64,000 bases of DNA from Variibacter gotjawalensis (GCF_002355335.1 NZ_AP014946.1:434001-498000), one strand, 5' to 3'. Shown: positions 25,792 to 36,077, counted from the stretch's first letter. Numbers and translations are program-made. The notes: generated by a model from the sequence alone, not told the origin.

Positions 25792-27399
25792 ATGCAGCAC
25801 GATTACATCGTCATCGGCGCGGGCTCGGCCGGCTGCGTCATCGCGGCCCGGCTCGCAGAAGCCGGCTACACCGTCAATCTTATCGAAGCCGGCGGTGCCG
25901 ACAGTCATCCTTGGATTCAAATTCCGGCCGGTGTCGCGAAGCTGCTCTACGATCCGCGTTTCAATTGGATGTATGCCTCGGAGCCGGAGGCCGGCACCGA
26001 CAATCGCGCGATCCATACGCCGCGCGGCAAAGTGCTCGGCGGCTCGTCGTCGATCAACGGCATGCTGTATGTGCGCGGCAACCCGGCCGACTACGACGGT
26101 TGGGCGCAGCTCGGCAATCGCGGCTGGAGTTTCGACGACGTCAAACATCTGTTCCGCCGCTCGGAGACCTACGAGCAAGGCGGCGACACGACGATCCGCG
26201 GCGACAGCGGCCCATGGCGTATTCAGGACTATCGCACGATCCTGCCCGTGACGCATATGTTCGTCCGCGCCGCGCAGGAAGCCGGATTTCCATTCACGCC
26301 CGATTACAACGGCGCGAGCCAGGAGGGCGTCGGCTATTCGCAGATGAACAAGCTCGGCCGCTGGCGCGGGTCGAGCTATCGCGCATTCCTCGCCAGCGAT
26401 GCCGCCAAACGCAACGTGACGATCACGACCAACGCGACCGTCTCGTCGCTGCTCATCGAGAACGGCGCGGCGATCGGCATTCGCTTTTCGCGCGGCGGCC
26501 GCAACGAAGAGGCGCGCGCGAACCGCGAAGTGATCGTCTCCGCCGGCGCGATCGGCTCGCCGCAAATTCTGCAGCTCTCCGGCATCGGCGATCCGGAGCA
26601 TCTGGGTAGCCTCGGCATCAAAACGCAGGCGGCGGTGCCGGGCGTCGGCCGCAATCTCTCGGACCATTACGTCGGCCGCCTCGTCGCGCGACTGCGAGGC
26701 CTCGAGACGCTCAACGAACTCTCGCGCGGCTGGCGGCTCGTCCGCGAGATCGCGAAGTTCGGCCTCATGGGCAATGGCGCGCTGACGATGGGCGTCACCA
26801 GCGCGATGGTGTTTTGCCGTTCGCGCGAAGGCCTCGCGAGCCCTGATCTGCAGCTGCTGTTCACGCCGGCGAGCTACGTCTTCGGCAAGGCGCTGGTCGT
26901 TGAGAAAGAGCCCGGCATCACCATCGCGGTGTGTCCGACACGTCCGTCGAGCCGCGGCACCGTGATGATCCACAGCGCCGATCCGAATGCGCGACCGAAG
27001 ATCCACTATCGCTATCTCACCGACCCGGACGATATCCGCGTCTTGCTGGCCGGGCTCGACCATTCGCGCCGCATCTTCGCGGCGCCGGCGTTCCGCGATC
27101 ATCTGATCGAGGAGACGCGGCCGGGCGCGAGCATTACTGCGCCGGACGACATCGAAGCCTTCGTGCGCCGCGAGGGCACGACGCTGTATCACCCGGTCGG
27201 CACCTGCCGCATGGGCATCGACCCGAACGCCGTCGTCGACCCGGAGCTGAAAGTACGCGGCATCCGCAATCTGCGCGTCGCCGACGCGTCCGTGATGCCG
27301 TATCTCACCACCGGAAACACGCAGGCGCCGACGATCATGATTGCGGAAAAAGCGTCGGATATGCTCCTCGCCGACGCCAAAGCGGCGCGCGCCGCGTAG
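25792..27399 (+). CDS. GMC family FAD-dependent oxidoreductase (choline/alcohol dehydrogenase-like)
   Basis: A 535-residue glucose-methanol-choline oxidoreductase. The FAD-binding motif is at the start (VIGAGSAGCVIAARLAEAG), GMC signature 1 is GKVLGGSSSINGMLYVRGN, signature 2 is VIVSAGAIGSPQILQLSGIG, and the active-site His is in TTLYHPVGTCRMG with an Asn in MPYLTTGNTQAPTIM. Length and motifs resemble bacterial choline or polyethylene-glycol dehydrogenases, which oxidise primary alcohols and pass electrons to quinone or another acceptor. No betaine-aldehyde dehydrogenase is next to it, so choline is not assumed. Confidence 0.93.
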   Translation: MQHDYIVIGAGSAGCVIAARLAEAGYTVNLIEAGGADSHPWIQIPAGVAKLLYDPRFNWMYASEPEAGTDNRAIHTPRGKVLGGSSSINGMLYVRGNPADYDGWAQLGNRGWSFDDVKHLFRRSETYEQGGDTTIRGDSGPWRIQDYRTILPVTHMFVRAAQEAGFPFTPDYNGASQEGVGYSQMNKLGRWRGSSYRAFLASDAAKRNVTITTNATVSSLLIENGAAIGIRFSRGGRNEEARANREVIVSAGAIGSPQILQLSGIGDPEHLGSLGIKTQAAVPGVGRNLSDHYVGRLVARLRGLETLNELSRGWRLVREIAKFGLMGNGALTMGVTSAMVFCRSREGLASPDLQLLFTPASYVFGKALVVEKEPGITIAVCPTRPSSRGTVMIHSADPNARPKIHYRYLTDPDDIRVLLAGLDHSRRIFAAPAFRDHLIEETRPGASITAPDDIEAFVRREGTTLYHPVGTCRMGIDPNAVVDPELKVRGIRNLRVADASVMPYLTTGNTQAPTIMIAEKASDMLLADAKAARAA

Positions 27400-27431
27400 A
27401 AAATCACCGCGCGGGCGACTACATTCGCCTC

Positions 27432-27614
27432 ATGCCAACGAAGCCCAAATGTTCGGTCTGCGGAAAACCGGTCGACCCGGCAACGCGACCGTTTTGCTCG
27501 AAACGATGCAGGGATGTCGACCTGCACCGCTGGTTGTCGGGCCGCTACGCGATCCCGGGAGTCGAATCCGCCGAGGACAGCGACGAGACCCCGCCGCTCG
27601 CCCCGCGCGACTGA
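27432..27614 (+). CDS. yacG: DNA gyrase inhibitor YacG (zinc ribbon)
   Basis: A 60-residue protein with a single zinc ribbon: Cys in KCSVCGKP and FCSKRCRDVDL, followed by HRWLSGRYAIPG and an acidic tail (AEDSDE). YacG binds GyrB and blocks DNA binding. The start ATG at 27432 is the natural one for the family; a much longer reading in the same frame overlaps the GMC gene and is not coding before this ATG. It is followed after 126 bases by the tRNA-Phe gene, an order commonly seen in Hyphomicrobiales. Confidence 0.92.
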   Translation: MPTKPKCSVCGKPVDPATRPFCSKRCRDVDLHRWLSGRYAIPGVESAEDSDETPPLAPRD

Positions 27615-27740
27615 TGAGCCGGTGCCGATTTTACCCGCGAATCCTTGGCGTTAAGTCTTTCGCCGCCAGCGCTGGACAGGCGCGATCCCACCCCCTATAA
27701 ACCGCCCGCTCCGGCCAGCACTCGATTGCAGGCTCCGGAC

Positions 27741-27816
27741 GCCCGGGTAGCTCAGTTGGTAGAGCATGCGATTGAAAATCGCAGTGTCGGTGGTTCGATC
27801 CCGCCCCCGGGCACCA
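27741..27816 (+). tRNA. tRNA-Phe (anticodon GAA)
   Basis: A complete cloverleaf of 76 bases including an encoded CCA. The acceptor arms are GCCCGGG and CCCGGGC, the D-arm has AGCTCAGTTGGTAGAGC, the anticodon stem is TGCGA/TCGCA around TTGAAAA (anticodon GAA), and the T-arm has GGTTCGATCC. It closely resembles E. coli tRNA-Phe. Confidence 0.98.
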
Positions 27817-27910
27817 TTCGTCTTCAACGCTACGATTTCAGTGCATCGACGGTGGACCTCGCGTCCTACGCACGCCCCAATCAATTCAACAAAGTTTTTC
27901 GGATCAAGAC

Positions 27911-28372
27911 ATGCAGCACGATTTCGCTGTCCGCATTGCCAACCGTGGCGATCTCAAAGCCCTCATCAATATTTATCCGCAGCTGCAGCCTGACGATCCG
28001 GCCTTAGCGCTCGATGACGCCGAGCGAATTTGGGAACAGATCTCGCATTATCCTGGCAGCGGAATCTTTGTGGGCCTGGTTAGCGACATCTTGGTAAGCA
28101 CCTGCACGTTGATAGTCGTTCCCAATCTAACGAGAGGCGGCGCCCCTTACGGGCTGATCGAGAATGTGGTCACGCACGCGTTCCATCGTAGGCAAGGTTA
28201 TGGGCAAGCGGTCTTGCGAGCGGCAATTGCCTCAGCATGGAACTCCCGCTGCTACAAAGTAATGCTTCTAACTGGATCGAAAGAGCCTACGACGTTGAAG
28301 TTCTATCGCGACGTCGGTTTCGAACAGAACAAGACGGGATTCCAAATTCGGCAAATTCCGGCGCGCGCCTGA
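27911..28372 (+). CDS. GNAT family N-acetyltransferase
   Basis: A 153-residue acetyl-CoA-dependent transferase. Motif A for acetyl-CoA binding is HAFHRRQGYGQAVLRAA, and the C-terminal YKVMLLTGSKEPTTLKFYRD and VGFEQNKTGFQI are the GNAT motif B region. The closest general type is the small phosphinothricin/aminoglycoside-like acetyltransferase group, but the acceptor is unknown. Its base composition is lower in GC than its neighbours and it sits directly behind a tRNA gene, a common landing place for acquired DNA, although no integrase or attachment repeat is seen. Confidence 0.88.
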   Translation: MQHDFAVRIANRGDLKALINIYPQLQPDDPALALDDAERIWEQISHYPGSGIFVGLVSDILVSTCTLIVVPNLTRGGAPYGLIENVVTHAFHRRQGYGQAVLRAAIASAWNSRCYKVMLLTGSKEPTTLKFYRDVGFEQNKTGFQIRQIPARA

Positions 28373-28391
28373 CGCACGCCGGATTTGATCG

Positions 28392-29408
28392 CTATTGCGC
28401 GCGCTTGCCGCGCGAGATCGCATAGGCCGGCGAGCGGATTTCGAACATCGGATCGTCCGCCGGGCCCGCGACACCTTGCGGGAGGTTGGCGACCGGATCG
28501 GTCGGCTTCTCGTCGCAGATGGTGTTCGCTTGGATCGCGGAGATCGCGATCGTGCCCAGCTTCACGGTCTTGCGGTTGTCCTCCGGCCACATCGCTGTCG
28601 AGTCATTGGTCGGATCGCCAGGCTCACCGAGGATCGCGACGAAGTCGAACGTCATCGGCCCTTTGCCGAGCCGCTCCGTCAACTCGTCCGCGTAAAAGCT
28701 ATCCGGCTTCGCTTTGAGTTCGTCGTCGCTCAAGCCGAGCTGCCCCGCAGTCGGGATCGCTTTGAGCTTCGTGATCGTGGGCTTGCCGGCCGCATTGGTG
28801 AGCGTGAAAGCCTGAACGCCCCAATAGTTGACGCCGCCGAAGCTGGCAGGCACCGGTCGAGCATTAAGCCATGCAGCCTGCCGCGTCGTTTCCGGATTGG
28901 CGGCGACGAAAGCCTTTATCTTCTCGGCGTCCGGTTTGCCGTCCGGCCCCGGCAAACGCGCCGAGATTCCGTCGTGCAGCTGACGTGGCGTTCTCGCGCC
29001 AAACACCGGCGCGGAGATGAAGTAGAAGACCATCGGGTCGTTGGCGATTTCGAACTCCATGGCGAAACCGCGCGTCGTCGGCTTCGTCTTGTCCGAGATG
29101 TTCGGGTTGCCGCCACCCATGGAGAAGCGGGCGGTCATCGGAACCGGCTTGGCAAAATGCGGCGCTTTCGAAAGGCTTGCCGCCTCGGCCGAAGGCGTGA
29201 ACTCGCCTTTGACGCAGACGCCCTTGGCGCCGCTCGCGCGCACCTTCTTGTGGTTGCCCGCGATGGCAAACTGCAAATCGACGATGGCTTGCGGATCGAC
29301 CTCAGCGGCGGCCGGCTGCGCCGGAGCTGCCGGCGTCTGTGCGAGAGCTGGGCCGGCCGACAGAAGCGCGGCGGCAGTCGAAAACATCAAGGCGACGATT
29401 TTCGTCAT
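28392..29408 (-). CDS. secreted catalase-family peroxidase (SrpA-like)
   Basis: A 338-residue heme-catalase-fold protein of the short monofunctional type, with a signal peptide (LMFSTAAALLSAGPALA, cut near AQTPAA) and thus periplasmic. ARFSMGGGNPNISD and the proximal heme-ligand region RSPAYAISRGKR (Tyr) are present. Where relatives have the distal His (HAKG-type), this one reads VRASGAKGVCVKG, so the usual catalytic His seems absent. It may then be a peroxidase with altered chemistry or a heme carrier. The SD GGAGGATAAGA is excellent. It converges on the GNAT gene. Confidence 0.87.
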   Translation of the reverse strand: MTKIVALMFSTAAALLSAGPALAQTPAAPAQPAAAEVDPQAIVDLQFAIAGNHKKVRASGAKGVCVKGEFTPSAEAASLSKAPHFAKPVPMTARFSMGGGNPNISDKTKPTTRGFAMEFEIANDPMVFYFISAPVFGARTPRQLHDGISARLPGPDGKPDAEKIKAFVAANPETTRQAAWLNARPVPASFGGVNYWGVQAFTLTNAAGKPTITKLKAIPTAGQLGLSDDELKAKPDSFYADELTERLGKGPMTFDFVAILGEPGDPTNDSTAMWPEDNRKTVKLGTIAISAIQANTICDEKPTDPVANLPQGVAGPADDPMFEIRSPAYAISRGKRAQ

Positions 29409-29718
29409 TCTTATCCTCCAGTCCCCACTGAGAGAAAACACTGTCGCACAGTCATACCGAAGTCGACAACCAATTGTGGAACTCTTCTAACAAAGGCCGA
29501 GAACCGAGCCACGAACAGACTTTCGACCGAACTGGTGCTCGGTAGCCTTTGCCGCATATGTGGCGGTTACATTTCGTGAATGGCTCACTTCTTACGATCG
29601 GAACGGCTCGCCGCGGGTCGCGTTTCCAAGACAGCCGCGCGATGGTCGTGAGGGCCTCGCGTTGGAAAATCCACTCCCAGAATAGTGAGCATGTCGGCTC
29701 GCGAAAACAGGAGGTAAT
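29409..29718. other. intergenic region between catalase-like and small secreted protein genes
   Basis: About 310 bases containing the divergent promoters of its two neighbours. A very strong SD (AGGAGGTAAT) lies directly before 29719. I see no supported ORF, RNA gene or repeat in the rest. Confidence 0.5.
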
Positions 29719-30042
29719 ATGACTCGCATTGCAAAACTTCTGACCGCTGCAACCATCGGCGCCGGGGCTCTCATGATCGCAGCCCCGGCTTCGGCACAGG
29801 TCGAAATCGGTGTCCCGGGTGTCGGCGTTCGCCTCGGCGGACCGGCTTACTATTACGACACGCCGCGTAGCACCTACTATTACGACACTGAGTATCGCAC
29901 GCGGACTTACCCGGCGCGCAGCTACTGGAACCAACCCGAGCGCGTCTACTACAACGACAACTCGGATTGCTCTTACCGTGTGGTAGAGCGCGTTCGTCCG
30001 GACGGCACCGTCGTCACGATGCGCGAGCGCGACTGCGACTAA
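29719..30042 (+). CDS. small secreted protein, paralogue A (Cys-x21-Cys-Asp)
   Basis: A 107-residue protein with a signal peptide (ATIGAGALMIAAPASA) cut before QVEIG. The mature part opens with QVEIGVPGVGVRLGGP, contains repeated Tyr-rich YYYDT segments, and ends with a domain in which two Cys are spaced by 21 residues (DCSYRV...RPDGTVVTMRERDCD). The twin at 30845 shares both ends, with the same Cys spacing. The function is unknown; a periplasmic disulfide-bonded structural or stress protein is a guess. It has a near-perfect SD and its own strong terminator, so it is monocistronic and probably well expressed. Confidence 0.85.
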   Translation: MTRIAKLLTAATIGAGALMIAAPASAQVEIGVPGVGVRLGGPAYYYDTPRSTYYYDTEYRTRTYPARSYWNQPERVYYNDNSDCSYRVVERVRPDGTVVTMRERDCD

Positions 30043-30065
30043 CCTTCAGTCTGCCGAACAAACAG

Positions 30066-30091
30066 AGCCCCGCGCTTCACGGCGCGGGGCT
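30066..30091 (+). terminator. rho-independent terminator of small secreted protein gene A
   Basis: Ten-base perfect stem AGCCCCGCGC / GCGCGGGGCT with loop TTCACG, followed by TTGTTTTAT. It lies 24 bases beyond the stop. Confidence 0.93.
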
Positions 30092-30096
30092 TTGTT

Positions 30097-30669
30097 TTAT
30101 CTGCGTGCGTTTGTGCATCGGGCTAGGCTAGCCCTGACTACGAGGTGATGAAAGGGCCTAATCGCGTTGAGATAGATCAGGCCGAAGATATTGTGGGTGC
30201 GCACGACGGTTGTCGCGAAAAGCATCGTACTGTCGGCAGACGAGCGTCGCAGCAGAGACAAGCGAAAGTCCAGATGTCGATCATCCGCACCGAGAACTAT
30301 CTCGTCCTCACTCTCCGATAGCACCGGAAAGAAATCTATGCGGTCGCCGTCTGCTCGGGACCTCCTTACCGCGCTAGAGGTCTTGAGGCCGAACGGCGCG
30401 ACGATAGCATCGCGGAGCGCGATTAACCCCTTCTGCCACGTAGACGGATTGCCGACTGCCAAGATTGCCAACTCACGCATACTGAGTCGGTCCGCGGCGA
30501 TCAAATCGATGCTGTAGCTATCGAGCAAGTTTGCGTTTTCGTACCAGTCAGCAACCACGCTTTCCGACGGCGGGATCGCCCTGCGCACCTCACCCTTTGC
30601 GCTGCCCAATATCGTATGCGTTGTCATGAATCTGTCGAACACAGCAAGATCGATAGGCATATAGGTCAA
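30097..30669 (-). CDS. DUF2867 family protein
   Basis: A 190-residue protein with the DUF2867 hallmarks: [15 protein letters not shown], the acidic [18 protein letters not shown] with HLDFRLSLL, and [20 protein letters not shown] at the C-terminus. The family often appears fused to or beside SDR-like proteins, and its function is unknown. It is lower in GC than the flanking genes and lies alone, convergent with paralogue A and divergent from paralogue B of the small secreted proteins, so it may be an insertion that separated the two duplicates. In-frame ATGs at residues 4 and 15 are alternative starts. Confidence 0.82.
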   Translation of the reverse strand: MTYMPIDLAVFDRFMTTHTILGSAKGEVRRAIPPSESVVADWYENANLLDSYSIDLIAADRLSMRELAILAVGNPSTWQKGLIALRDAIVAPFGLKTSSAVRRSRADGDRIDFFPVLSESEDEIVLGADDRHLDFRLSLLRRSSADSTMLFATTVVRTHNIFGLIYLNAIRPFHHLVVRASLARCTNARR

Positions 30670-30844
30670 TTAAATTGTCATGCCCACGAACCACAATGCA
30701 AAAATTTTGCGCGCAGCCACGTAATTATTCAGGGAACGACGGCCCAGCGTTAGGCGTTGTCCGCGCAGTTCAAGACAAGTTTATCGCGGCACGAGCCGCT
30801 TTTGCGGCTGAGCGATCGCCGCCAGTAGAATCATGGAGAACACC

Positions 30845-31114
30845 ATGCGAAAGCTTCTTTGCGCGTCTTTGATGGGCGCTTCGCTTGCGTTGCCGCTTCC
30901 CGCCGTGGCGCAGGTTCAGGTCGACGTTCCGGGCGTAGGCGTCCGCATCGGCGAGCCGCCGGTCTATGAGCGCGAGCGTTATCGTGATCGCCGTGAGGAC
31001 GTCGAGGTGCGCGAGCGCCGCGATTACAACACGGGCGAATGCCGTACGCGCACGGTTCAGCGCGAGCGTCCGGACGGCACGACCGTCACGGCACAGGATC
31101 GTGTTTGCGACTAG
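30845..31114 (+). CDS. small secreted protein, paralogue B (Cys-x21-Cys-Asp)
   Basis: An 89-residue protein with a signal peptide (LMGASLALPLPAVA) cut before QVQVD. The mature part begins QVQVDVPGVGVRIGEP, has a charged Arg/Glu-rich middle (YERERYRDRREDVEVRE) instead of the Tyr-rich stretch of paralogue A, and ends with the shared domain ECRTRTVQRERPDGT...VCD. The ATG at 30845 follows GGAG at 8 bases; an upstream ATG at 30833 is less well placed. It is monocistronic, with a strong terminator 35 bases after the stop. The function is unknown. Confidence 0.85.
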   Translation: MRKLLCASLMGASLALPLPAVAQVQVDVPGVGVRIGEPPVYERERYRDRREDVEVRERRDYNTGECRTRTVQRERPDGTTVTAQDRVCD

Positions 31115-31148
31115 TTGCGAAGAGCCATTCGCAACGGTTGTTGAGAAG

Positions 31149-31173
31149 AACCCGCGCCCACACGGCGCGGGTT
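31149..31173 (+). terminator. rho-independent terminator of small secreted protein gene B
   Basis: Ten-base perfect stem AACCCGCGCC / GGCGCGGGTT with loop CACAC, running into TTTTTCTT. Its build and placement mirror the terminator of paralogue A. Confidence 0.93.
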
Positions 31174-31197
31174 TTTCTTATGCTTTGGTAGGTGGGA

Positions 31198-32028
31198 CTA
31201 AAGCGAACGCGTCGCCTGCGCGGTGCGCGTGCCTTGCTTCTTCACCTTGCGCGTTTCGCCGGTCATCTTCCGATCGGCCCAGCGCTTCAGGCCGCCTGCC
31301 GTTACGCCATCGAGAAACGGATTGGCTTTTACGAGCTTGTCGCGCGACATCTTTCCGGTCGAATCCGCAAGCGCGAGAGTCGTTGCCGCATCCTCGTGCT
31401 CTTTCGCCGAGAGGATTGCGACTGCGCCGGCGCCACCCGCAAAATGCGACAGATACAGCGTGCCGGCCGTAATCGGCTGACCGCTGCGCTTGAGCACCTT
31501 AGCGTTGCGCTCGATGAGATACGTCGTGACTTCGCGCGCAAGTTTCGGATCGCGGCGCAGTTCGAGAAGTTCCGGCTCGGGTCGGGCGGCGAGATCGGCG
31601 CGATGCTTGCGGATAAGTTCGAGCCACGTCGCGTCGATGAACTGCGCGGCGCCCGTTGCGGTCGAGCGCGGATTCTTTGCATTCGGATCGCCGCCGGATT
31701 CGACCTGCACGATGCGCTCGACGACGGAAGTCACCATCGCTCGCGCTTTCGCGATCTCCTGCTGGTCGACGAAATAGGCGAGCGTGTAGCCAAAGCACCA
31801 GGCCATCACGGCAGCGCCGATCGCGATCATCGTCTTCTTGGCGGAGCGGCCGAGCGTGTCCGGCCCCGACGCGACCTTCACGCGGCGCGGCAGCCGGAAC
31901 GACCATGCGGCCTGCGGTTCGGTAGCGCCTTTCCGCGCATCGTCGCGCGCGTTCTTGCGCGGCGCGGCGGCTTTCGCGGGGGTTGTTTTGACGGTTTCGG
32001 CGCTCGGCATACGGGTTCTTTCGGACAC
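31198..32028 (-). CDS. membrane-anchored lytic-transglycosylase-like (SLT domain) protein
   Basis: A 276-residue protein with a basic cytoplasmic N-terminus (about 60 residues rich in Ala, Lys and Arg), one membrane helix (TMIAIGAAVMAWCFGYTLAY), and a periplasmic domain whose start VVERIVQVESGGDPNAKN and GAAQFIDATWLELIRKH match SLT lytic transglycosylases; the catalytic Glu is in VQVESGG. Such enzymes cut peptidoglycan between MurNAc and GlcNAc. The C-terminus has TLYLSHFAGGAGAVAIL, typical of transglycosylases tied to secretion or flagella. A start six codons later (MPSAETV) is possible. Confidence 0.87.
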   Translation of the reverse strand: MSERTRMPSAETVKTTPAKAAAPRKNARDDARKGATEPQAAWSFRLPRRVKVASGPDTLGRSAKKTMIAIGAAVMAWCFGYTLAYFVDQQEIAKARAMVTSVVERIVQVESGGDPNAKNPRSTATGAAQFIDATWLELIRKHRADLAARPEPELLELRRDPKLAREVTTYLIERNAKVLKRSGQPITAGTLYLSHFAGGAGAVAILSAKEHEDAATTLALADSTGKMSRDKLVKANPFLDGVTAGGLKRWADRKMTGETRKVKKQGTRTAQATRSL

Positions 32029-32122
32029 ACCCGATAATCTTCTTCAAATCTAAATCAAACTTTAAGGATTGCCGCCTTGTTTCGGCCGCAGCCCTGAATC
32101 GGACTTTGATTTCGTTGACGAA

Positions 32123-33352
32123 TTAGCGATTGGCGCTCGCCATCACGTAAGCCTTGAGATCAAAATTTTCCGCCGCGACCTCGTCCGGCGACAGGCTCGT
32201 CGGTTGCGCCAGCAAACGCCGGCCCATCACATGATCGGACGCGCGGTTGACCGTCTCGATGCCGAGCAGCTTGCCGCCTTGGAAGCAGAATACCGAGAAG
32301 GCGCGCTCGGCCGGGTCGCCGCGCACGACGGTCTGGTCGTGACCGGCCGTCAGACCGACCATCTGCAGCTTGAGGTCGCCCTGGTCGCTCCAGAACCACG
32401 GCACCGCATTGTAGCTGATGCTCTTGCCCATCAGCCGCGCCGCGATCGCCTTGCCCTGATCGACCGCATTCTGCACCGACTCGAGCCGCACCGATGCACC
32501 GGCGAAATGGCTCGGGAAATTGACGCAGTCGCCGACCGCCGATATCGCCGCGTCGGCGGTCGAGAGTTGCGTATCGACTACGATGCCGTTTGCGACTCTG
32601 AGACCCGCATCGCTCGCAAGCTCCGTGTTGGGAACAACGCCGATGCCGACCGCAACGAGATCCGCCGGAATGACACGCCCGTCCGACGTCTCGACCTCGC
32701 TGACGTGATCGTCGCCATCGATGCGCTTGAGCGTCGTGCCGAATAAAAGTTCGGTGCCCCAGGCGCGGTGTGCGTCCTGGAAGAAATCCGAAATCTCGCG
32801 GCTGATGGCGCGGCCCATGGCGCGCTCCGTCGACTCGATCACCGTGACCTTCTTGCCGCGCTTCGCCGCGACGGCAGCGAATTCGAGCCCGATGAACCCC
32901 GCGCCGACGACAACTATGTTTTGAACCATGTCGATGCGTTCGCGCACGCTGCGCGCATCGGCGAGGGAGCGCAGATAGACGACGCCATCAAGCTCGTTGC
33001 CCGGCACCGGCAGCAGACGATTGCGCGCGCCCGTCGCCAACACGAGGTGGTCGTAGTCGAGACGCCCGCCCGAGCCGAGCGCGATCTGCTTGGCGACGCG
33101 ATCGACCCGCGTCACCATCGCGCCGGTCATCAGTTCGATATTGTGCTGGGCGAAGAAAGTGTCTGGCCGCAGATAGATGCCGGAATCCAGCATCGTACGG
33201 TTCATGTAGGCCTTGGACAGCGGGGGCCGCTGATACGGAAGTTCGGGTTCGTCGCCGACGAGCACGATACGCCCGTCGAACTTTTCGTCGCGCAAGGACG
33301 CCGCGACCTGAAACCCACCTTGACCCGCACCCACAATGACGACTGTACGCAA
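32123..33352 (-). CDS. FAD-dependent ferredoxin reductase-like oxidoreductase
   Basis: A 409-residue two-dinucleotide-binding-domain flavoprotein: FAD site VIVGAGQGGFQVAASL, NAD site NIVVVGAGFIGLEFAAVAA, and the second FAD motif with ISAVGDCVNFPSHFAG. The C-terminal reductase domain (PWFWSDQGDLKLQMVGL) is typical of rhodocoxin/putidaredoxin reductases that feed [2Fe-2S] ferredoxins of P450s and dioxygenases. No ferredoxin or oxygenase partner is adjacent. It follows pobA on the same strand with a 66-base gap. PobA uses NADPH by itself, so a shared operon may reflect co-regulation only. Confidence 0.93.
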   Translation of the reverse strand: MRTVVIVGAGQGGFQVAASLRDEKFDGRIVLVGDEPELPYQRPPLSKAYMNRTMLDSGIYLRPDTFFAQHNIELMTGAMVTRVDRVAKQIALGSGGRLDYDHLVLATGARNRLLPVPGNELDGVVYLRSLADARSVRERIDMVQNIVVVGAGFIGLEFAAVAAKRGKKVTVIESTERAMGRAISREISDFFQDAHRAWGTELLFGTTLKRIDGDDHVSEVETSDGRVIPADLVAVGIGVVPNTELASDAGLRVANGIVVDTQLSTADAAISAVGDCVNFPSHFAGASVRLESVQNAVDQGKAIAARLMGKSISYNAVPWFWSDQGDLKLQMVGLTAGHDQTVVRGDPAERAFSVFCFQGGKLLGIETVNRASDHVMGRRLLAQPTSLSPDEVAAENFDLKAYVMASANR

Positions 33353-33418
33353 CCGGCACCTACGCGAAAGGATGCATCTTCGTGCATCAAAGCACGTTAG
33401 AGCGCAATCCCTCCATTT

Positions 33419-34729
<1,311 letters not shown>

Positions 34730-34772
34730 TTAAATCCGTGCCCGGTTAAGGGCGTTGCAGGTTTGCCGCGTC

Positions 34773-36077
34773 ATGAGTGCCATCGATATTGCCAAGCGTG
34801 TCTACGACCACACGTGGAAGCTCGATCCCATCGTCCGCAGCCTGCTCGACACGGACTTCTACAAGCTGCTGATGCTGCAGATGATCTGGGGGCGCTACCC
34901 AGAGGTCCAGGCCACCTTCTCGCTGATCAACCGCACCAAGCGGGTCCGCATCGCCGACGAAATCGACGAGAAGATGCTGCGCGACCAGCTCGACTATGCG
35001 CGCACGCTCCGGCTCACCAAGAAAGAGATGATCTGGCTGGCCGGTAACACGTTCTATGGCCGCAAGCAGATCTTCGCGCCGGAATTCCTCGAGTGGCTCT
35101 CGCACTTTCAGCTGCCCGAATACGACCTGCGCCGCGAGGACGGGCAATACGTTCTCGAATTCCACGGCCCGTGGACTCACACGTCGATGTGGGAAATCCC
35201 GGCGCTCGCAATCATCACCGAGCTGCGCTCGCGCGCGGCTCTGCGCGGCATGGGCAAATTCACGCTCGACGTCGTTTACGCGCGCGCCAAGGCGAAACTC
35301 TGGAACAAGGTCGAGCGCCTGCGCGCATTGCCGGAGCTTCGCATCTCGGACTTCGGCACGCGCCGCCGCCACTCGTTCTTGTGGCAGCGCTGGTGCGTCG
35401 AGGCGCTGAAGGAAGGCCTCGGCAAGGCGTTCACGGGATCGAGCAACGTGCTGCTCGCCATGGACAACGACCTCGAAGCCATCGGCACCAACGCGCACGA
35501 ATTGCCGATGGTGTTCGCCGCATTGGCGCAGACCGATCAGGAACTCCTGATGTCGCCCTATGAGGTGTTGCAGGATTGGCAGTCCTACTACGGCGGCAAC
35601 CTGCTGATCGTGCTGCCCGACACGTTCGGCACCACGTCGTTCCTGCGCCACGCGCCCGATTGGGTCGCCGACTGGCGCGGCTTCCGCCCGGACTCAGCGC
35701 CCCCGATCCAGGGCGGCGAGCAGATCATCACGTGGTGGCAGATGCGCGGCCGCGACCCGAAGGAGAAGCTGCTGGTCTTCTCCGACGCGCTCGACGCCGA
35801 GACGATCGAGTCGACTTACAATCACTTTCACGGCCGCGTGCGCATGAGCTTCGGCTGGGGCACCAACCTCACCAACGATTTCCGCGGTTGCGCGCCGACG
35901 CCGATTTCGAGCCTCGATCCGATCTCGCTCGTCTGCAAGGTCTCAACCGCCAACGGCCGCCCGGCCGTGAAGCTGTCCGACAATCCGAGCAAGGCGACCG
36001 GCGATGCGGAGGTTGTCGAGCGTTATCTCCGCGTGTTCGGCCAGGAGGGCCGCGTGAAACAGGCGGTGGCGGTTTAG
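34773..36077 (+). CDS. pncB: nicotinate phosphoribosyltransferase
   Basis: NAD salvage enzyme joining nicotinate and PRPP with ATP hydrolysis. The 434-residue protein shows [20 protein letters not shown] at the N-terminus, the phosphorylated His in [15 protein letters not shown], and the PRPP/phosphate loops [17 protein letters not shown] and [12 protein letters not shown]. The ATG at 34773 (MSAIDIAKR) fits the family; an in-frame Met six codons upstream is less likely. Its stop overlaps the convergent antitoxin gene by four bases. Confidence 0.96.
   Translation: MSAIDIAKRVYDHTWKLDPIVRSLLDTDFYKLLMLQMIWGRYPEVQATFSLINRTKRVRIADEIDEKMLRDQLDYARTLRLTKKEMIWLAGNTFYGRKQIFAPEFLEWLSHFQLPEYDLRREDGQYVLEFHGPWTHTSMWEIPALAIITELRSRAALRGMGKFTLDVVYARAKAKLWNKVERLRALPELRISDFGTRRRHSFLWQRWCVEALKEGLGKAFTGSSNVLLAMDNDLEAIGTNAHELPMVFAALAQTDQELLMSPYEVLQDWQSYYGGNLLIVLPDTFGTTSFLRHAPDWVADWRGFRPDSAPPIQGGEQIITWWQMRGRDPKEKLLVFSDALDAETIESTYNHFHGRVRMSFGWGTNLTNDFRGCAPTPISSLDPISLVCKVSTANGRPAVKLSDNPSKATGDAEVVERYLRVFGQEGRVKQAVAV

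Noticed and set aside
25255-27192. A 645-codon open frame on the minus strand opposite the GMC oxidoreductase gene
   Set aside because: The plus strand carries a complete GMC enzyme with all motifs; the minus frame is Arg/Ala-rich, has no recognisable domain and results from the strong G/C bias at third positions.
27741-28372. Integrated element at the tRNA-Phe gene
   Set aside because: The GNAT gene behind the tRNA is somewhat lower in GC, but no integrase, no duplicated tRNA 3' end and no mobility genes are seen downstream.
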